A program made the position numbers and the translations under genes. The notes beneath the pieces are model-generated. The model searched no databases. It was given only the letters and a program-made list of their open reading frames with translations, and had not been told where the DNA came from. From an uncultured Bacteroidales bacterium (GTDB lineage: Bacteria > Bacteroidota > Bacteroidia > Bacteroidales > UBA3824): 36,208 bases of DNA. This document shows, piece after piece, positions 24,036 to 32,329 of the stretch. The stretch's first letter is position 1, and each line of letters opens with the position of its first letter. The stretch is taken from the NCBI GenBank assembly GCA_937877455.1, contig CALFIU010000191.1, positions 1 through 36,208 of the forward strand. Direction: 5' to 3'.

Positions 24036-25241
24036 ATGAACAAATCTATATTTAGCATTTTTAAGGGCGACCGTGTAATTTGGATAATTCTACTTTTTTT
24101 GGCGTTAATTTCTTCCATTGTGGTGTTTAGTTCTACAAGTATGTTGGCTTGGAAACATCAGAGTGGCAATACTATGTTTTATTTTATTAAACACGTATTT
24201 TATCTGAGTTTAGGTTCAATTGTAATATTTGTGTTTAGCCGATTATCATACAAATTGTTATTCAAATTTTCCACCTTGTTTTTGGCTATATCGTGCATGT
24301 TGCTTTTGTTGACACCTTTTTTGGGCGTTAATGTCAACGGTGCAAGTCGTTGGTTAAAAATTCCATTTATAGAAGTAATTTTTCAACCATCGGATATGGC
24401 AAAGTGTTTCTTGGTAGTGTTCCTTGCAAAGAATCTTTCTGTATGTCAAGATAGTGCAAGTAGGAAGTTTGCTTTTTTAAAATGCGCTGGGGCGGTATTA
24501 TTGGTTTGTGGGTTGATTGTACCTTCAAATTTTTCTACGTCATTTTTGGTTGGGCTTATGGCTTTGTTTCTAATGTTTGTAGCGCGTATTCCAGTAAAAT
24601 ATCTTCTTATATTTGTATCTGTTTGTATATTTGCTTTTTTTATGTTGATAGTATTTTTAAAGGCAACAGGAATGGAAAATAATAGCCGATTGTCAACATG
24701 GACGCATAGAATAGAGGCTTTTACAAACCCAAATTCAAAAAAAGCCAATAATTCGCAAGCTATGCAGTCGCGCATCGCAATAGCACAGGGCGGAATTATC
24801 GGAAAGGGTATTGGAGCAAGCATACAACGTAATATTTTGCCGCACCCATATTCCGACTTTGTGTATGCCATAATTGTTGAAGAAACAGGGCTTGTTGGCG
24901 GTGTGTTTGTGCTTATGTTATATTTGATATTTTTTTATCGATGTATAAAGTGTGTTAACAGTCTTGAACGTACTTTTCCTGCATTTCTTGTTGTAGGTTT
25001 TTCTCTTAACATAATGCTACAAGCGTTGGCAAATATGCTTGTTTCTGTAAATATTATGCCAGTAACGGGGCAGACGCTCCCACTTGTTAGTATGGGTGGT
25101 ACTTCTATTGTTTTTACTTCTTTTCAACTTGGCGTAATTCTTAATATTACAAGGTATGCTGAAAAGAAAGAAGATGTTGTAGAAATAGAAGATCAACAAA
25201 ATTTTGATGATGTAACCGACTATCCAATTATTGCGGGTTGA
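24036..25241 (+). CDS. ftsW: septal peptidoglycan polymerase FtsW (SEDS family)
   Basis: The 401-residue protein has about ten membrane segments and the SEDS signatures NGASRWLKIPFIEVIFQPSDMAK, AQGGIIGKGIGASIQRNILPHPYSDFVYAIIVEETG, and GQTLPLVSMGGTSI. FtsW polymerises lipid II into glycan strands at the septum together with FtsI, encoded upstream. The E. coli-type catalytic Asp region corresponds to the segment before PYSDFVYA. The acidic C-terminus (about 380-401, EKKEDVVEIEDQQNFDD) is cytoplasmic. It is the last gene of the cluster here: a terminator follows 25 bases on, and murG, murC, ftsQ, ftsA and ftsZ are not in the window. Position next to murD favours FtsW over RodA. Confidence 0.95.
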   Translation: MNKSIFSIFKGDRVIWIILLFLALISSIVVFSSTSMLAWKHQSGNTMFYFIKHVFYLSLGSIVIFVFSRLSYKLLFKFSTLFLAISCMLLLLTPFLGVNVNGASRWLKIPFIEVIFQPSDMAKCFLVVFLAKNLSVCQDSASRKFAFLKCAGAVLLVCGLIVPSNFSTSFLVGLMALFLMFVARIPVKYLLIFVSVCIFAFFMLIVFLKATGMENNSRLSTWTHRIEAFTNPNSKKANNSQAMQSRIAIAQGGIIGKGIGASIQRNILPHPYSDFVYAIIVEETGLVGGVFVLMLYLIFFYRCIKCVNSLERTFPAFLVVGFSLNIMLQALANMLVSVNIMPVTGQTLPLVSMGGTSIVFTSFQLGVILNITRYAEKKEDVVEIEDQQNFDDVTDYPIIAG

Positions 25242-25266
25242 GTATTGGTTGTATATAAATTTATTT

Positions 25267-25310
25267 ACAATCTGCGAAATTTTTTATATTTTGCAGATTG
25301 TTTTTTATTT
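25267..25310 (+). terminator. terminator of the dcw cluster
   Basis: ACAATCTGC (25267-25275) pairs with GCAGATTGT (25293-25301); AAA/TTT next to the G-bulge extends the stem. The right arm runs into TTTTTT. It lies 25 bases after the ftsW stop. Confidence 0.85.
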
Positions 25311-25315
25311 TATTT

Positions 25316-26041
25316 TCATACAATTAGAATTATACCTGCCAAAATCATATAAAAATATATGATTTTTTTAAGTATAGAGGAGTTTATTTTGTTAAAAACT
25401 TTTTTCCCAATTGTTATGCCAACAAAAATTCCGGGTAATGCCCACAATAATCCTATGCCAACTTCTGATGTTACAAAGCCATTGCCAGCTCTTATTGCCG
25501 ACATATAGATATTTGTTGCAACAAAATAAGCTTGTGCCACTGCTAAATAACTCTCTTTAGTTTTTTCTGACGATAGAAAATAAATTACTGCTGCTGGTCC
25601 ATGCATTCCAAAAAGTCCGCCCATAAATCCTGATAAACTTCCGAGTGGAAATTGCCATTTGATCGTTGGTTTTACATTAATTTTGTTTGAAAATAATAAA
25701 AAATATACTGCAAGTATTATTAAAACACAACCTAAAATTATTTTTAGGTTGTCGGTGTCGGTTGTTTCTATCAATTTTATAGCAAAGAAAGACGTTATAC
25801 AAAAGACGACGAAAATACCTATTAAATTTTTGATATTAAGGTGTTTGTAAGTAAATGCTAAAACCACCGACGATTGAATTAAACTCAAAAAACCACTTAG
25901 TGCGGTGGCTTCTTGTAACGTTGTCAATAGGTGGGGCAATATTGTCATTATAAAAATTCCAAATCCAAAACCGCAAACTCGCTGTATAAACGAACCAATA
26001 AATGATGCTACTAATAAAAATATTCCTACCGATATGTCCAT
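25316..26041 (-). CDS. TSUP-family (TauE/SafE) membrane permease
   Basis: The 241-residue hydrophobic protein has about seven to eight membrane segments in two similar halves. Each has the glycine-rich start of the family: SFIGSFIQRVCGFGFGIFIMTILP in the first, and PLGSLSGFMGGLFGMHGPAAVIYFLS in the second. TSUP proteins export sulfite, sulfoacetate or related sulfur compounds and small organic acids; the substrate here is unknown and no sulfur gene is nearby. It converges on ftsW across the terminator at 25267-25310. The ATG at 26041 is used. Confidence 0.88.
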   Translation of the reverse strand: MDISVGIFLLVASFIGSFIQRVCGFGFGIFIMTILPHLLTTLQEATALSGFLSLIQSSVVLAFTYKHLNIKNLIGIFVVFCITSFFAIKLIETTDTDNLKIILGCVLIILAVYFLLFSNKINVKPTIKWQFPLGSLSGFMGGLFGMHGPAAVIYFLSSEKTKESYLAVAQAYFVATNIYMSAIRAGNGFVTSEVGIGLLWALPGIFVGITIGKKVFNKINSSILKKIIYFYMILAGIILIV

Positions 26042-26062
26042 TGTAAAATCGGTAAATTTATT

Positions 26063-26123
26063 AAAAAGTTAGCTATACATTCCCTTATATATTTACGAAG
26101 GATTAATGTATAGCCAACTTTTT
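26063..26123 (-). terminator. hairpin terminator between lipoprotein and TSUP genes
   Basis: Arms 26063-26081 and 26105-26123 match over 19 positions with one mismatch (AGTT, then GCTATACATT). The loop is 23 bases, and T-runs flank both sides. It lies 85 bases after the stop of the lipoprotein gene on the minus strand and just ahead of the TSUP gene. Confidence 0.7.
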
Positions 26124-26207
26124 TTAGTTTAATTAAAGTTATGTCTTTTTGTGTTTTTTTGCTGTTAATACAAATCTCAAAGATATATTTACAAATTTTT
26201 TAGCAGG

Positions 26208-26588
26208 CTAATTTTTTGTGTATGTTTTGCCACCGATAGATAATGTATTTTCGTTGCTAAAAGTTCCAGTAATGGCTCCTGTACTAAGGTTGATGTTAAT
26301 TGAAGGATAGTTGAGACTATAAGTGCCATTGTCATTGTTTTTTGTTGTTCCTTGTAGCGAACCTTCTTTTTCGTAATACTTTACGTTAGTTCCATCGGTA
26401 AATTCAAATATGTAATAAATTGTTTTTTGTGCATCAACGTTTTTGGTTGCTGCTACGGTTTCTGTTGCGTAATAGGTTTTACCACTTAAAGAAAAATCGT
26501 TGTCATCTTTGTCTTTTTTGCACGATGCAAGAGTAATACCAGCAAAAATTATGGCTATTGCCATAGTTAAAAAATGTCTAAACTTCAT
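26208..26588 (-). CDS. small lipoprotein of unknown function
   Basis: The 126-residue protein has a clear lipoprotein signal (MKFRHFLTMAIAIIFAGITLASC, Cys 23) and a charged KKDKDDND stretch after it; Asp after the Cys region favours surface or outer-membrane sorting only weakly. The mature part is about 95 residues of likely beta strands (SGKTYYATET, TIYYIFEFTDGTNVKYY, GTYSLNYPSININLSTGAITGTFS, NTLSIGGKTYTKN). That is a small beta-barrel or lipocalin-like pattern met in many short Bacteroidota lipoproteins. The frame extends 12 codons upstream; the ATG at 26588 gives a normal signal peptide. It is divergent from ribBA. Not recognised further. Confidence 0.75.
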   Translation of the reverse strand: MKFRHFLTMAIAIIFAGITLASCKKDKDDNDFSLSGKTYYATETVAATKNVDAQKTIYYIFEFTDGTNVKYYEKEGSLQGTTKNNDNGTYSLNYPSININLSTGAITGTFSNENTLSIGGKTYTKN

Positions 26589-26631
26589 GATTTTTAATTT
26601 TTTTATAATTTTACTTATCGGCAAATATAAT

Positions 26632-26639
26632 TATTTTTG
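26632..26639 (+). promoter_or_regulatory. -7 promoter box of ribBA
   Basis: TATTTTTG fully matches TAnnTTTG and lies 29 bases before the ATG at 26669. No clear TTG lies at -33. No FMN-riboswitch-sized leader fits between box and ATG. Confidence 0.55.
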
Positions 26640-26668
26640 CACAAATTTTAATTACAAAGAATAAAAAA

Positions 26669-27904
26669 ATGAATAAAATACAACTCAATACGGTAGAAGA
26701 GGCTGTTGAAGAAATAAAACAAGGACATATTATAATAGTTGTTGACGATGAAGATCGTGAAAATGAGGGCGATATGATTTGTGCAGCTGAAAAAATTACG
26801 CCCGAAATGGTTAACTTTATGTTAAAAAATGCTCGTGGGCTACTTTGTGCTCCAATTACAATGCAGCGTTGTCAACAACTTAATCTTCCGCATCAAGTAA
26901 TTCAAAATACATCGATTCTTGGTACACCTTTTACTATAACTGTTGATAAACTTGAAGGGTGTACAACAGGAGTGTCGGCTCACGATAGGGCTGAAACTAT
27001 ACGTGCATTAGCCGACCCTAAGTCAACACCTGATACTTTTGGACGACCAGGGCATATTAATCCGTTATACGCACAAGATGAAGGCGTTTTGAAACGTAAT
27101 GGACACACAGAAGCGGCAATAGATCTATGCAAACTCGCTGGACTTAATCCTGCTGCTGCTCTTATGGAAGTGATGAATGAAGACGGTACGATGGCTCGTT
27201 TGCCTCAACTAATGGAAATTGCAGAAAAATATAATCTTAAAATTATTTCCATAAAATCGCTTGTTGAATATCGGCTTAAAAGAGAAAGCCTTGTTGAACG
27301 CGGTGTTGAAGTAGATTTACCTACCGATTATGGTAATTTTCGTATTATCCCTTATCTTCAAAAGTCTAATGGTATGGAACATGTTGTACTTGTTAAAGGA
27401 CAGTGGCAAAAAGATGAGCCAGTGTTGGTTAGGGTACATTCTTCGTGTGCCACTGGCGATATATTTGCAAGCAAACGTTGCGATTGTGGTGATCAGTTGC
27501 ACCAAGCAATGCGAATGGTAGAAAATGCTGGAAAAGGTGTTGTGTTATACCTTAATCAAGAGGGTAGGGGAATAGGTTTGTTCAACAAGATTAGAGCTTA
27601 TAAACTTCAAGATCAAGGGCTTGATACTGTTGAAGCAAATTTAGCACTTGGTTTTAAAGACGATGAACGCGATTATGGTATTGGCGCACAAATACTTGCC
27701 GATATTGGTGTTACAAGAATGAAATTGTTGACAAACAACCCAGCAAAAAAAATTGGATTGGAAGGGTTTGGGTTGACAATTGACGAAATTGTGCCTATAG
27801 AAATACCAGCTAATTCGTTCAACAACAGATATTTAACCACAAAACGCGATAAGATGGGGCATTACTTATGTCATCTTCTTAACGACGACAAAATTAAAAA
27901 TTAG
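26669..27904 (+). CDS. ribBA: bifunctional DHBP synthase / GTP cyclohydrolase II
   Basis: The 411-residue protein supplies both precursors of riboflavin. The N-terminal half (about 1-205) makes 3,4-dihydroxy-2-butanone 4-phosphate from ribulose 5-phosphate: acidic loop DDEDRENEGDM (26-36), LLCAPITMQRC, CTTGVSAHDRAETIRAL, RPGHINPLYAQDEGVLKRNGHTEAAIDL. The C-terminal half opens the GTP ring: VRVHSSCATGDIFASKRCDCGDQL with the three zinc Cys, NQEGRGIGLFNKI, and LLTNNPAKKIGL. The HSSC in place of the usual HSEC is a small change beside the first zinc Cys. Full length and fused as in most bacteria. The OstA-like gene follows after 33 bases and may share the transcript. Confidence 0.96.
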   Translation: MNKIQLNTVEEAVEEIKQGHIIIVVDDEDRENEGDMICAAEKITPEMVNFMLKNARGLLCAPITMQRCQQLNLPHQVIQNTSILGTPFTITVDKLEGCTTGVSAHDRAETIRALADPKSTPDTFGRPGHINPLYAQDEGVLKRNGHTEAAIDLCKLAGLNPAAALMEVMNEDGTMARLPQLMEIAEKYNLKIISIKSLVEYRLKRESLVERGVEVDLPTDYGNFRIIPYLQKSNGMEHVVLVKGQWQKDEPVLVRVHSSCATGDIFASKRCDCGDQLHQAMRMVENAGKGVVLYLNQEGRGIGLFNKIRAYKLQDQGLDTVEANLALGFKDDERDYGIGAQILADIGVTRMKLLTNNPAKKIGLEGFGLTIDEIVPIEIPANSFNNRYLTTKRDKMGHYLCHLLNDDKIKN

Positions 27905-27937
27905 AAAAATCTTAGTGCTACGTAAAAAAATTAAACC

Positions 27938-29623
27938 ATGTTTGGCAATATGAAATATTGGTTGGTTACCTTATTTGTGTTAATGTCAACGATGTTATTC
28001 ACCGTTTCTGCACAAACAAGCGGTGGTGATGGACAGCAACAACCGCGTAAGATAGAAATAAAAAATTCTAACACACTTGAGGTAAATGAAATCTTAGGTC
28101 CTGATGTAAAAATACTGCGTGGTGATGTGCAATTTTATCACGATAGTAGCACAATGTATTGTGATAGTGCGTATTACAATACTAAAGAAAACCAATTTCA
28201 AGCTTTTGGTCGTGTTCACATAATGCGTCCTTCTCAAGATGGTGACACTATTAATCTTTGGGGCGATAGTTTGCATTACAATGGTGCCAACAAATATGCC
28301 AAGATGCGTAAAAATGTAAAGATGACAAAAGATAGCATGGTTATGATTACTGAACATATCGACTATGATATGACAAAAAACGTGGCCAACTATTTTGATG
28401 GTGGCACAACTTTTACTGGTGAAGATACTCTCGTTTCAGAACTTGGCTATTTTTATCCAAAAACCAACGACCTTGTATATAATCGCGATGTGGTGGTGCA
28501 TAATCCAAAATATACAATGTATTCCGACACGTTGACACACAATATTAAAACAAAAAAATCAACGTTTCAAGGCCCTACGGAAATTATTGGAAAAGATAAT
28601 TATCTATATTCAGAATCTGGTTGGTATAATCATAATACCGATAAAGCCGAACTTACTAAAAACTCTTATCTTGTAAGCAAAGAACATAAACTTGTAGGCG
28701 ATACAATATATTATGACCGAAATCTTAAATATGGACGCGGACGTAGCAATGTAGAAATTATTGATACTGCAAAAAGTATTCAGCTCACTGGCAACAATGT
28801 GTATTATTACGAAGAACCAGAACATTCTTTGCTTTCTGATAGTGCATTGATGAAATATATTTCAAAAACAGATACTCTTTTTCTTCATGCTGATACTATT
28901 GTATCAATAACAGATACTATAATTGAAAATCAGTCAGATACTACAATTTTTAGGATAATAAAAGCATTTCATCACGTAAAACTATTTAGACACGACATTC
29001 AATCAATGTGCGACAGCCTTGTATATAACCTTTACGACAGCATAATAACAATGTATCAGACTCCAGTAATTTGGAACGACAATAACCAATTAACCGCTCA
29101 GACTATAAAATTATATACAATTGGCAATACTGTCGATATGGTGGAGATGCTTAATAGTGCTTTTATAATATCGGAGTTTGATTCGCTCGGTCATTACAAC
29201 CAAATTTTTGGGAAAAATATGGTTGCATATTTGGACAGCAACAAGATAACAGATATAGAAGTTATGTCATCAGCCAACACTATATATTATACCGATGAGG
29301 ATTCTATTGTAACAGGTATGAATCAAGTGTCAGGCGAAAATATGCATATAATATTTAACAAAAAAAATAAAATTGATAAAATTTGGTTTTACAAAAATCC
29401 CAAGGGGACTCTTCATCCGTTGGGTGCAATTAGGCGTTCGAATCGGTATCTTGACGGTTTTGTATGGTACAACAAACATCGCCCTATAAAAATGGAGGAT
29501 ATTTTTTATTGGGAAACCCCAACCGAAACTCCATTGACTGCTCAGCGTAAACAAGAAATGGAAGATGAAGATAAGGAACGAGAAGAAGAAGCTCGCCTTA
29601 ATGGAGAAAAAATTGAAAATTAG
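27938..29623 (+). CDS. OstA/LptA-like envelope protein
   Basis: The 561-residue protein has a signal peptide (MKYWLVTLFVLMSTMLFTVSAQ) and no lipobox, so it is exported. The mature part is a long run of short beta strands with the LptA/OstA rhythm: LRGDVQFYHDSSTMYCDSAYYN, FQAFGRVHIMRPSQDGDTINLWGDSLHYNG, YAKMRKNVKMTKDSMVMITEHIDYDM, and repeated DSLVYN / DTIYYD / GDTI motifs. OstA-type proteins carry or insert lipopolysaccharide between the membranes; Bacteroidota have long versions like this one. The C-terminal 35 residues are highly charged (ETPLTAQRKQEMEDEDKEREEEARLNGEK). A second ATG at 27950 is an alternative start. It is 33 bases after ribBA and ends at a hairpin. Confidence 0.8.
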   Translation: MFGNMKYWLVTLFVLMSTMLFTVSAQTSGGDGQQQPRKIEIKNSNTLEVNEILGPDVKILRGDVQFYHDSSTMYCDSAYYNTKENQFQAFGRVHIMRPSQDGDTINLWGDSLHYNGANKYAKMRKNVKMTKDSMVMITEHIDYDMTKNVANYFDGGTTFTGEDTLVSELGYFYPKTNDLVYNRDVVVHNPKYTMYSDTLTHNIKTKKSTFQGPTEIIGKDNYLYSESGWYNHNTDKAELTKNSYLVSKEHKLVGDTIYYDRNLKYGRGRSNVEIIDTAKSIQLTGNNVYYYEEPEHSLLSDSALMKYISKTDTLFLHADTIVSITDTIIENQSDTTIFRIIKAFHHVKLFRHDIQSMCDSLVYNLYDSIITMYQTPVIWNDNNQLTAQTIKLYTIGNTVDMVEMLNSAFIISEFDSLGHYNQIFGKNMVAYLDSNKITDIEVMSSANTIYYTDEDSIVTGMNQVSGENMHIIFNKKNKIDKIWFYKNPKGTLHPLGAIRRSNRYLDGFVWYNKHRPIKMEDIFYWETPTETPLTAQRKQEMEDEDKEREEEARLNGEKIEN

Positions 29624-29624
29624 A

Positions 29625-29685
29625 AATTTGGAGCAGACTAAATAGTTGTTTGTTAATGATTTAGTTTTTTAGACTGCTCCAAATT
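29625..29685. terminator. hairpin between convergent genes
   Basis: Arms 29625-29642 and 29668-29685 match over 18 positions with one A/A mismatch (AATTTGGAGCAG core), loop 25 bases. It fills almost all the space between the stops at 29623 (+) and 29689 (-). T-runs after the stem are weak on both strands. Confidence 0.6.
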
Positions 29686-29688
29686 GGA

Positions 29689-30330
29689 CTAATCTATATT
29701 TTGCCAACCTACTAAGTAATATTTGTTGCCACTAAAAACAACGGTGGCTTTCATTTTCTTTACAAATTCGGGACGCTCGTCTTCTGGTAGCGAACTCCAA
29801 CTTTCAGGTGTGGCATGAAGGTCGCCATCGTACGTGGAAGGTGCATCGTAAACGTTAACCGAAAAAACTGCAGTGTCGCCATTCAATTTTAATGTACTGT
29901 CTGTTTGGCAGAATGTCCAACCAGCACCATCGGCAGGCATTACTTTGTATTTGCCATCTTCGTAGTCATAGAAATTTGTGGTTTGGTGAACGCTTATTTT
30001 TTTGCCAAAAAAACGTTTTGCCGTGCGATTAACTGCGTTGTCAGAAATATAAAGCTCGGGATCATCGCCTATTTGCTTAAATTTTGAAGACGAATCTGCC
30101 CAAAGTCTGCTGACACTAAAATCAATCATTGTTATATCGTCAACCTTAAATGGCTCGAAATCTACTACATTTACAGAACTAAATTGTGTTAAGAAATCGT
30201 CCATTTCGGTTTTATTAATCTCTCTTTCTGGACTTCCAAAACAACTTGCGGCCAATGCTAAAGCGCATAATGTGGCTGATTTTACAAAAAACTTAATCAT
30301 AGATTTAAACATATATTTTTTAGTTAGCAT
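29689..30330 (-). CDS. lipoprotein of unknown function
   Basis: The protein has a lipoprotein signal (ATLCALALAASC, Cys 30 from the first ATG) and a mature part of about 183 residues not recognised. It starts with helical PEREINKTEMDDFLTQFSSVNVVDFEPF. A strand-rich part follows, with FGKKISVHQTTNFYDYEDGKYKVMPADGAGWTFCQTD and a closing MKATVVFSGNKYYLVGWQ. ATGs at 30330, 30312 and 30300 all keep the signal; 30300 would give the most usual length (20 residues to the Cys). It is convergent with the OstA-like gene, and the two genes need not be related. Confidence 0.72.
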   Translation of the reverse strand: MLTKKYMFKSMIKFFVKSATLCALALAASCFGSPEREINKTEMDDFLTQFSSVNVVDFEPFKVDDITMIDFSVSRLWADSSSKFKQIGDDPELYISDNAVNRTAKRFFGKKISVHQTTNFYDYEDGKYKVMPADGAGWTFCQTDSTLKLNGDTAVFSVNVYDAPSTYDGDLHATPESWSSLPEDERPEFVKKMKATVVFSGNKYYLVGWQNID

Positions 30331-30506
30331 TTTATTAAACTTAATGCCACAAAATTAAAAACTTTATGTTAAAAAAAAGAAAAATGGCAAGATAATTGTA
30401 AAAATATGTGCCGCTAAATGATTGATTGATAAATAGTAAAGTATTGATTGTTTTTATTTAACCAAACCTTAAACCAATTTATTACTTCCCTAATTGATAT
30501 TGTACA

Positions 30507-30514
30507 TATCTTTG
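30507..30514 (+). promoter_or_regulatory. -7 promoter box of the WM-repeat gene
   Basis: TATCTTTG matches TAnnTTTG in full and lies 47 bases before the ATG at 30562. The leader is purine-rich (AAAAAGAAAGAAAGATTAGAGG). No TTG at -33. Confidence 0.5.
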
Positions 30515-30561
30515 CAGCGTAAAAAGAAAGAAAGATTAGAGGTTATTAATTTAGAGCAAAG

Positions 30562-31056
30562 ATGAAAGCAAAGAAGATGATGGCAACAGCACTTATGCTC
30601 ACTGTTGCAATGGCAAATCCGATTAATATGTTCGGTGTTAATGCCGATACGTTGAAAAACAAAAACGTATCTTACGTTGAAATCTCGCCCGAAGGAACGG
30701 ACGAAATGGCTGAAGAAAACGTTTTGGAAGTAGAAAACTGGATGTATGACGTTGATTACTACAATTTTTCTACAGAAGAGGTTCTTAATGTAGAAAATTG
30801 GATGGTAGAAAATGTTTATTCTGATGTTCATGCTGAAGAATCGCTTGATTTGGCAAGTTGGATGACCGAAACCATCTATGAAGAATCCGCAGAACCAACA
30901 CTTGATGTTGAAAAGTGGATGTTGGAATATCCAAGCGTTGAAGAAGAGGATTTTCTCTTTGTAGAAGATTGGATGATGGCTGCTCCAACAGTTTCGTTTG
31001 AAGAAAATCTTTTGGTAGAAGATTGGATGCTCGATAAAAACTATCTTAGAAAATAG
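30562..31056 (+). CDS. secreted protein with six LxVExWM repeats
   Basis: The 164-residue protein starts with a signal peptide (about 1-28, likely cut after GVNA) and has no lipobox. The rest is six repeats of 18-20 residues, each centred on a W-M pair with Trp at 60, 80, 100, 119, 137 and 155. The core reads E-E-x-x-L-x-V-E-x-W-M (VLEVENWM, VLNVENWM, SLDLASWM, TLDVEKWM, FLFVEDWM, LLVEDWM). It is strongly acidic. Similar EDWM repeats occur in small secreted Bacteroidota proteins whose role is not known to me. The first three repeats have longer Tyr-rich spacers (YDVDYYNFS). It has its own promoter and terminator, so it is a single-gene unit. Confidence 0.85.
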   Translation: MKAKKMMATALMLTVAMANPINMFGVNADTLKNKNVSYVEISPEGTDEMAEENVLEVENWMYDVDYYNFSTEEVLNVENWMVENVYSDVHAEESLDLASWMTETIYEESAEPTLDVEKWMLEYPSVEEEDFLFVEDWMMAAPTVSFEENLLVEDWMLDKNYLRK

Positions 31057-31092
31057 TTTTTAAAGATTCGGGCAAAGTATCAACCCAAAATC

Positions 31093-31120
31093 AGCCGGCT
31101 CATTTCGACCGGCTTTTTTG
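31093..31120 (+). terminator. terminator of the WM-repeat gene
   Basis: AGCCGG (31093-31098), 10-base loop, CCGGCT (31109-31114), then TTTTT. A compact GC-rich intrinsic terminator 36 bases after the stop. Confidence 0.9.
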
Positions 31121-31181
31121 TGCGCAAGGAAAATCCAAATTAGTTATTAATAATTAAAATACGAATAATTTATCTTTCTGC

Positions 31182-32318
31182 TTAGTTGGAAAGTGTTATT
31201 TTACAACTTATAGCATAGTGATCTGATAACCGCTCGTTATGTGTAACAAAATTTGACGATTTTAAATTTTTTGTGTGCAAAATATAGTCGATGCGAAAGA
31301 TAAAAAACTTAAGTCGCATTGTTGTTCCAAAACCAAGTCCACCTTCTACAAAAGCATCGTTAATGTTTTCTGTTATTTTTTTGTAGCAATACGAAACTGG
31401 TGGCTCGTTAAAATCTCCGCAAAGTATTAATGGGTATGGCGATTTGGAAATATGTAAATTTATAACTTTTGCTTGGCTTATGCGTTGTATATACGCATTG
31501 TCCATCTTGGTAAAAATGCTTTTAAAACCAGAAAGTTGTTCTATTTTTTTGGTTCTATCGAGACTATCGATAAAATTATAATCGTTGTAGCCAAGTTTTA
31601 TTGATTTTAGGTGTACATTTATTATTCTAACTTTTTTGCCATTGATATTTGCATCGGCCGATATTCCTATAAGTTTGTTGTCTTGGTCATATATTTTTTG
31701 ACTGTTGCTAAGCGTATATTTTGAAAATATAACATAGCCTAAGTCGTGTTTACCATCAGACGATGCATCGGTAACCACAGAAGTGGCTTGTAAAATTTGT
31801 TTTACTTGTGTGCGGTTATCAAGACTATCATTGTTGCGGTTGTAAAATTCTTGAAAACAAACTATGTCTGGCGACTCGTATTTCAAAAATTCAAAGATTT
31901 TTGTTCTTGTGTCGTTTTTGCCCTTTATCCAATTGTACCTATCGAGTAGCCTAACGTTAAAACTCATAATTAAGAATGACGAATCTGTTGTTTCATCATC
32001 GTTAGAGAAAAAATGTAGAGGGTTGGCTTGTACTGTTGCCAAAATGCAACGCCAACCAAGCAACACTATGCCAATTAAAAAAAAAGCGTTGTTTTTTCTT
32101 ACTATGAGTAGTAGTACGATATATGTGAAATCTGCTATTAATATGTATGGAAACATTAGCCCAAAATATGATGGTAGTTTAAAGTCTAATGGGCTAACAT
32201 AATTGGCCGCGTATGCCAAAAGCGTCGAACATGTAAGTATGACGGTGCAATAAGTGTTGATATGACCTATTATTTTGGCTATCAACCGCCTTATTATGTT
32301 AACACGGCTAAATTCCAT
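31182..32318 (-). CDS. membrane-anchored endonuclease/exonuclease/phosphatase family protein
   Basis: The 378-residue protein has three N-terminal membrane helices (about 20-42, 50-73 and 77-95) followed by an EEP domain. Catalytic motifs in order: FLIMSFNVRLLD, DIVCFQEFYN (metal-binding Glu), INVHLKS, LILCGDFNEPP (Asp and Asn), RIDYILH and the closing SDHYAISCKI (Asp-His). The EEP fold cleaves phosphodiesters or phosphomonoesters of nucleic acids, phosphoinositides or lipids. The membrane anchor and lack of nucleic-acid marks leave the substrate open. The domain may face the periplasm; topology was not computed. It starts 11 bases after trmB and is the third gene of the gldH-trmB unit. Confidence 0.85.
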   Translation of the reverse strand: MEFSRVNIIRRLIAKIIGHINTYCTVILTCSTLLAYAANYVSPLDFKLPSYFGLMFPYILIADFTYIVLLLIVRKNNAFFLIGIVLLGWRCILATVQANPLHFFSNDDETTDSSFLIMSFNVRLLDRYNWIKGKNDTRTKIFEFLKYESPDIVCFQEFYNRNNDSLDNRTQVKQILQATSVVTDASSDGKHDLGYVIFSKYTLSNSQKIYDQDNKLIGISADANINGKKVRIINVHLKSIKLGYNDYNFIDSLDRTKKIEQLSGFKSIFTKMDNAYIQRISQAKVINLHISKSPYPLILCGDFNEPPVSYCYKKITENINDAFVEGGLGFGTTMRLKFFIFRIDYILHTKNLKSSNFVTHNERLSDHYAISCKITLSN

Positions 32319-32329
32319 TTAATATTTTG

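Noticed and set aside
24446..24871. 141-codon minus-strand frame within ftsW
   Set aside because: Opposite the SEDS core; no promoter or protein features of its own.
26625..26668. FMN riboswitch before ribBA
   Set aside because: Only about 20 bases separate the predicted transcript start from the ATG, too short for the aptamer.
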